Source: Planctomycetota bacterium (GTDB lineage: Bacteria; Planctomycetota; J058; JAJDCQ01). From it: a stretch of DNA of 64,000 nt. Location of the stretch: NCBI GenBank assembly GCA_029260755.1, contig JAJDCQ010000043.1, positions 62,001 to 126,000 on the forward strand, in the 5' to 3' direction. The position numbers and the translations under genes are program-made. Below are positions 59,283 through 64,000 of this stretch, one piece after another. Numbering within the stretch: position 1 is the stretch's first letter; the number at the start of each line of letters is the position of its first letter. Below the pieces are notes generated by a model, which was given only the letters and a program-made list of their open reading frames with translations, ran no database searches and was not told the origin of the DNA.

Positions 59283-62006
59283 TCAGTCCTCGCGCGTCAG
59301 GTCGCGGATGTCCTCGAGGAAGCTCCGGGCGCTTCGCCGCTGCTTCTTCCAGTCTCGGAGCAGCTCATCGTCCTTCTCGGCCTTGATCGCCGCCTTCAGC
59401 GCTTCGTCCACGGTCGCGTCGAGACGAGAGAGGGCGTGGCGAGGATTGGTCCGCAGCAATCCCCGGGTCGCGACGCCCGCCGCGCGGAGATCGGCCACGA
59501 TCTCGTCGAGGGCGGCGGAGCGCTCATCCTCGGAGAGGAGCTGGGAACGGACGAGCTGAACGCGGGCTCGAGCGAACGCCGTCGCGCGCGCCTCGAGGAG
59601 CGACGCGCCTTCTCCCGTCGCGCGGCGGTGGATCCGGGCGAGCTCGGCCGCGGCGTCGAGATCGCGACGAGCTTCGTCGGTGCGATCGGCATCCATCTTC
59701 AACGTCGCCACGGCGAGGTACCACGGGATCACCTGCCACAGCTCCTCGTCGTCCCGCGTCTCGCGACGTCGCGCGATCCACTCCTCGCGGAGCCGGAGCG
59801 CATCGACGATCCGGCCATGCTCGAGATGGTGCTCGGCCGCGTCCTTGAGGACATCGCGCGCCTCGCCGTTGTTGTCCCAGCTCCAGTCGAAGAGCGCGAG
59901 CGTGCGACGGAAGATCTCGTCGATCGGCGACTCGCCCGGAAGCGCCGCCCGCCCCGAGGAGGCGTCGTCCACGACGAGGTCTCGCCCGCAGCAATCGGGC
60001 GCGTCGAGATCGCGAAAGTACTTCGCGAGCTCGTGGATGGCTGCCGCGAGCGGCTCGCTCAGGAGCTCGATCCAGGGTCGATCGAGGGCGACCATCCCAC
60101 CCTCGAGCGACCGGGCCGCGTCCGCGGCCGCCTCGTAGCGGCCGAGGAGGTCGAGGGCGAGGGCGAGGGCCGCCCGCGCGGCGTCCGGGTCTTCCTCCGC
60201 TCCGTCGTCGAGCGCCTCGGCGCTGGCCTCGAGCTCGAACGCGCCGACGATCGGCCAGCGATCGCTCAGACCGCGCTCCGCCTCGACCGCGAGGCGACGG
60301 TGATCCCGGACGCGCTCCTCGTGGTGATCGCCGCCGTCCTTCAGCTCGTACCAGGCGTCCGCGAGGAGGACGTGGAACCATCGCGTGGAGACGCCCGTCT
60401 CCTCGGCGGCCTGGATCCAGCGCTTTCGGGCCGCCTCGCGCGACGCGGATGTGCCAGGGTTCCGGACCTCCTCCGCGATCCGCGACGCGAGGACCAGCAC
60501 GGCCGGGTTCCGGGTCGCCGGCTCGAGGTTGCTCTCGGCGTCGGCGACGCTCTCGACCATGCCGAGCGGCACCCCGTCCCAGGCGTCGTCGATGTGCGCC
60601 TCGGAGAGATGGCTCCGCCCGTGGATCTCGAGGAAGGCGCCGATCCGGAGCGCGCGCTCGAGCTGAACGACGCCCCTCGCCGCTCCGAACTGACCCAGGT
60701 TCACCCGCTGTTGCAGCTCGGCGACCACCTGGAGGTCGAGGACCGGAAGCGCGTCGGGATGCCGGACCAGGGCGCGAAGCGCCTCGTCGGCGCCGTCGTC
60801 GTCATCGGCGCGGACGGCCACGACGAACGCGCTCACCAGCTCCGACGGCGATCGCGTCGGCCTCGCCTCGTCGGGATCCGGGCTCGGCGGCGAGACCGCC
60901 GGAGGCGCCGGGGCGATCGGCGTCGCTCCTCGGGGCGCGGTTCCGGACGCTGCCGTCGACGCCGACGCCGACGCCGCGGACGGCGCGTCCCGGGTCCCCG
61001 ACGAGGCCGCGACGACGACGACGACGACCGCGGCCACGACCAGGCCGACCGCGGCGATGGCGGCGGCCACCCACCCGACCCGCGCGCCCCGCGACCCGAT
61101 CGGCCCGTCCGGCTCCGCGAGCGCCCGCTCGAGCGCGTCGGCGAGGTCCGCCGCGCTCGCGAACCGGTCGACCGGCGCCTTGGCGAGCGCCTTCAGGCAG
61201 GCCGCCTCGAGCGCGGGGGACACCTTCGGATTCCGCGCGCGGGGCGATGCCGGCGAACGCGTGCAGACGTCGATCATGACCGCGTGCGCGTCCGCCCCCG
61301 TGAACGGGGCGTCCCCGGTGAGCGCGGCGTAGAGGAGCGCGCCGAGGCCCCAGACATCGATGCTCGGGCTCGGCGCGCCGCCCTCGATCTGCTCGGGAGC
61401 CATGTAGCCCGGCGTGCCGAGGATCTCGCCGGTGATCGTGAGGCGGCGCCGATCGAGGAGGTCGAACGCGAGGCCGAAGTCGACGATCCGCGCCCGTCCG
61501 TCGGCGCCGATGAGGACGTTCGCCGGCTTGAGGTCGCGGTGGATCGTTCCGAACTCGTGGAGGCGCTCGACGCCTCGCGCGAGCGTGGCGACGAGCCGGG
61601 CGGCGCCCCGCGGCCGAAGGGGACCGCGGCGAAGCCGCTCGGCGAGCGACTCCCCCTCGACGTACTCGAGGGCGCACCAGGGGAGACCGCGATCGGACTG
61701 CCCGACCGCGTGCACCCGGACCACGGCGGGGTGCGCATCGACCCGGGCGAGCATCTCCGCCTCGCGCCGGAAGCGAGACATCGCCTCGACGGCGTCCTCG
61801 CCGAAGAGCTCCGGCAGCATCACCTTGACCGCGTGGACCGCGCCGGTCTCCTGGTGGCGCGCAAGATAGACCGCGCCCATCCCGCCCCGTCCGAGCGGAC
61901 GGATGACGCGGTAGGGGCCGATCGCCTCGCCCGCTTCCGGAGGCTCGTGGCGCGCGCTCGGCGGCTGCCCGCCGGCTCCCGAGAGGTCGCGGATCGTGTC
62001 CGTCAC
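59283..62006 (-). CDS. Ser/Thr protein kinase with long helical C-terminal domain
   Basis: Protein of 907 residues. Kinase about 30-290: LGRGGMGAVYLARH, VHAVKVML, TIHRDLKPANVLI, IVDFGLAFDL and YMAPEQIEG. Transmembrane helix near 309-334 (VAAAIAAVGLVVAAVVVVVVAA). An Ala/Ser/Pro linker precedes about 520 mostly helical extracytoplasmic residues with scattered TPR-like pairs (EARKRWIQAAEET, DDEELWQVIPWYLAVATLK) and no domain I recognise. GTG start at 62006. It lies after the redoxin-fusion gene, from which two strong hairpins separate it. Confidence 0.9.
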   Translation of the reverse strand: MTDTIRDLSGAGGQPPSARHEPPEAGEAIGPYRVIRPLGRGGMGAVYLARHQETGAVHAVKVMLPELFGEDAVEAMSRFRREAEMLARVDAHPAVVRVHAVGQSDRGLPWCALEYVEGESLAERLRRGPLRPRGAARLVATLARGVERLHEFGTIHRDLKPANVLIGADGRARIVDFGLAFDLLDRRRLTITGEILGTPGYMAPEQIEGGAPSPSIDVWGLGALLYAALTGDAPFTGADAHAVMIDVCTRSPASPRARNPKVSPALEAACLKALAKAPVDRFASAADLADALERALAEPDGPIGSRGARVGWVAAAIAAVGLVVAAVVVVVVAASSGTRDAPSAASASASTAASGTAPRGATPIAPAPPAVSPPSPDPDEARPTRSPSELVSAFVVAVRADDDDGADEALRALVRHPDALPVLDLQVVAELQQRVNLGQFGAARGVVQLERALRIGAFLEIHGRSHLSEAHIDDAWDGVPLGMVESVADAESNLEPATRNPAVLVLASRIAEEVRNPGTSASREAARKRWIQAAEETGVSTRWFHVLLADAWYELKDGGDHHEERVRDHRRLAVEAERGLSDRWPIVGAFELEASAEALDDGAEEDPDAARAALALALDLLGRYEAAADAARSLEGGMVALDRPWIELLSEPLAAAIHELAKYFRDLDAPDCCGRDLVVDDASSGRAALPGESPIDEIFRRTLALFDWSWDNNGEARDVLKDAAEHHLEHGRIVDALRLREEWIARRRETRDDEELWQVIPWYLAVATLKMDADRTDEARRDLDAAAELARIHRRATGEGASLLEARATAFARARVQLVRSQLLSEDERSAALDEIVADLRAAGVATRGLLRTNPRHALSRLDATVDEALKAAIKAEKDDELLRDWKKQRRSARSFLEDIRDLTRED

Positions 62007-62042
62007 GTCTTCAGGATAGCAGACGAGGCGCCGAGAAAGGTA

Positions 62043-62081
62043 CGAGCCCCGATCGGAGTGAGGGACTCCGAACGGGGCTCG
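62043..62081 (-). terminator. Terminator hairpin 2 after the redoxin-fusion gene
   Basis: CGAGCCCCG...CGGAGT-GAGGG-ACTCCG...CGGGGCTCG, a long near-perfect stem; on the reverse strand it is followed by TACCTTTCTC. Confidence 0.7.
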
Positions 62082-62101
62082 TGAGGGGCGAGAGGGTGCG
62101 T

Positions 62102-62132
62102 CGCTCGCGCGGCGGGGTCGGCCGCGCGAGCG
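62102..62132 (-). terminator. Terminator hairpin 1 after the redoxin-fusion gene
   Basis: Perfect 12-bp inverted repeat CGCTCGCGCGGC-GGGGTCG-GCCGCGCGAGCG beginning 10 bp after the stop; it forms a tandem pair with the hairpin at 62043-62081. Confidence 0.6.
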
Positions 62133-62142
62133 GTGTCTTCGT

Positions 62143-64000
<1,858 letters not shown>

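Overview
The window is 64 kb of very GC-rich bacterial DNA, densely packed with genes on both strands. The organism is probably a diderm from a complex-lifestyle phylum. Planctomycetota is my best guess and Myxococcota the main alternative. The grounds are seven Hanks-type Ser/Thr kinases (two fused to formylglycine-generating-enzyme-like domains, two to long TPR arrays), a secreted alpha-2-macroglobulin, a redoxin/cytochrome/copper-monooxygenase fusion, and repeated histone-H1-like Lys/Ala tails. No rRNA, tRNA, CRISPR array, transposase or phage gene was recognised. The taxonomic call is inference; no marker gene settles it.

Layout. 0-8.8 kb: a 5'-truncated tandem TAXI binding protein converges on a TatT-like TRAP component that is coupled to asd; then a kinase, a PLP desulfhydrase and an outer-membrane-like protein. 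8.8-17 kb: a HEAT protein with an H1-like tail, a divergent hisD, a HisA-HisI-HisE fusion, a bacterial Pus10-type pseudouridine synthase, a VOC protein with a Lys/Ala tail, a cNMP-binding protein and HU. 17-26 kb: methyltransferase, Kelch lipoprotein, M14 peptidase, a small membrane protein, and a secreted protein plus matrixin metalloprotease behind a near-perfect sigma-54 promoter. 26-34.7 kb: a kinase-kinase-selenoprotein operon, then an aminotransferase and a glutaredoxin-like protein. 34.8-45.7 kb: two paralogous kinase-FGE genes, two GAPDH paralogues (one without the catalytic Cys), an exonuclease and a kinase-TPR gene. 45.9-54.7 kb: alpha-2-macroglobulin, an ATPase/Toprim-like pair that may be a defence module, and a small membrane protein. 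54.7-64 kb: a lactonase-like propeller, an operon of three exported selenoproteins, an M23 peptidase, a kinase and the redoxin fusion cut by the right edge.

The main discovery is a set of four selenocysteine loci that conventional gene calling would break into fragments. Three lie head to tail at 56135-58031: two exported thioredoxin-like proteins with CxxU motifs and one exported heavy-metal-associated (HMA) domain protein in which both metal-binding positions are UGA (U-PSG-U). The fourth (26127-26708) is a thioredoxin-fold protein with a UxxC motif. In every case the UGA falls exactly where the family has a redox or metal-binding Cys, the frame stays open on both sides, and a hairpin follows at the distance expected of a bacterial SECIS. 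Together they suggest an envelope selenol/thiol or metal-handling pathway.

Second-tier finds are a Pus10-type enzyme in a bacterial context, a HisA-I-E triple fusion next to a HisD that has lost its zinc and catalytic residues, a Cys-to-Val GAPDH paralogue next to an intact gapA, and three kinds of long palindromic intergenic repeat.
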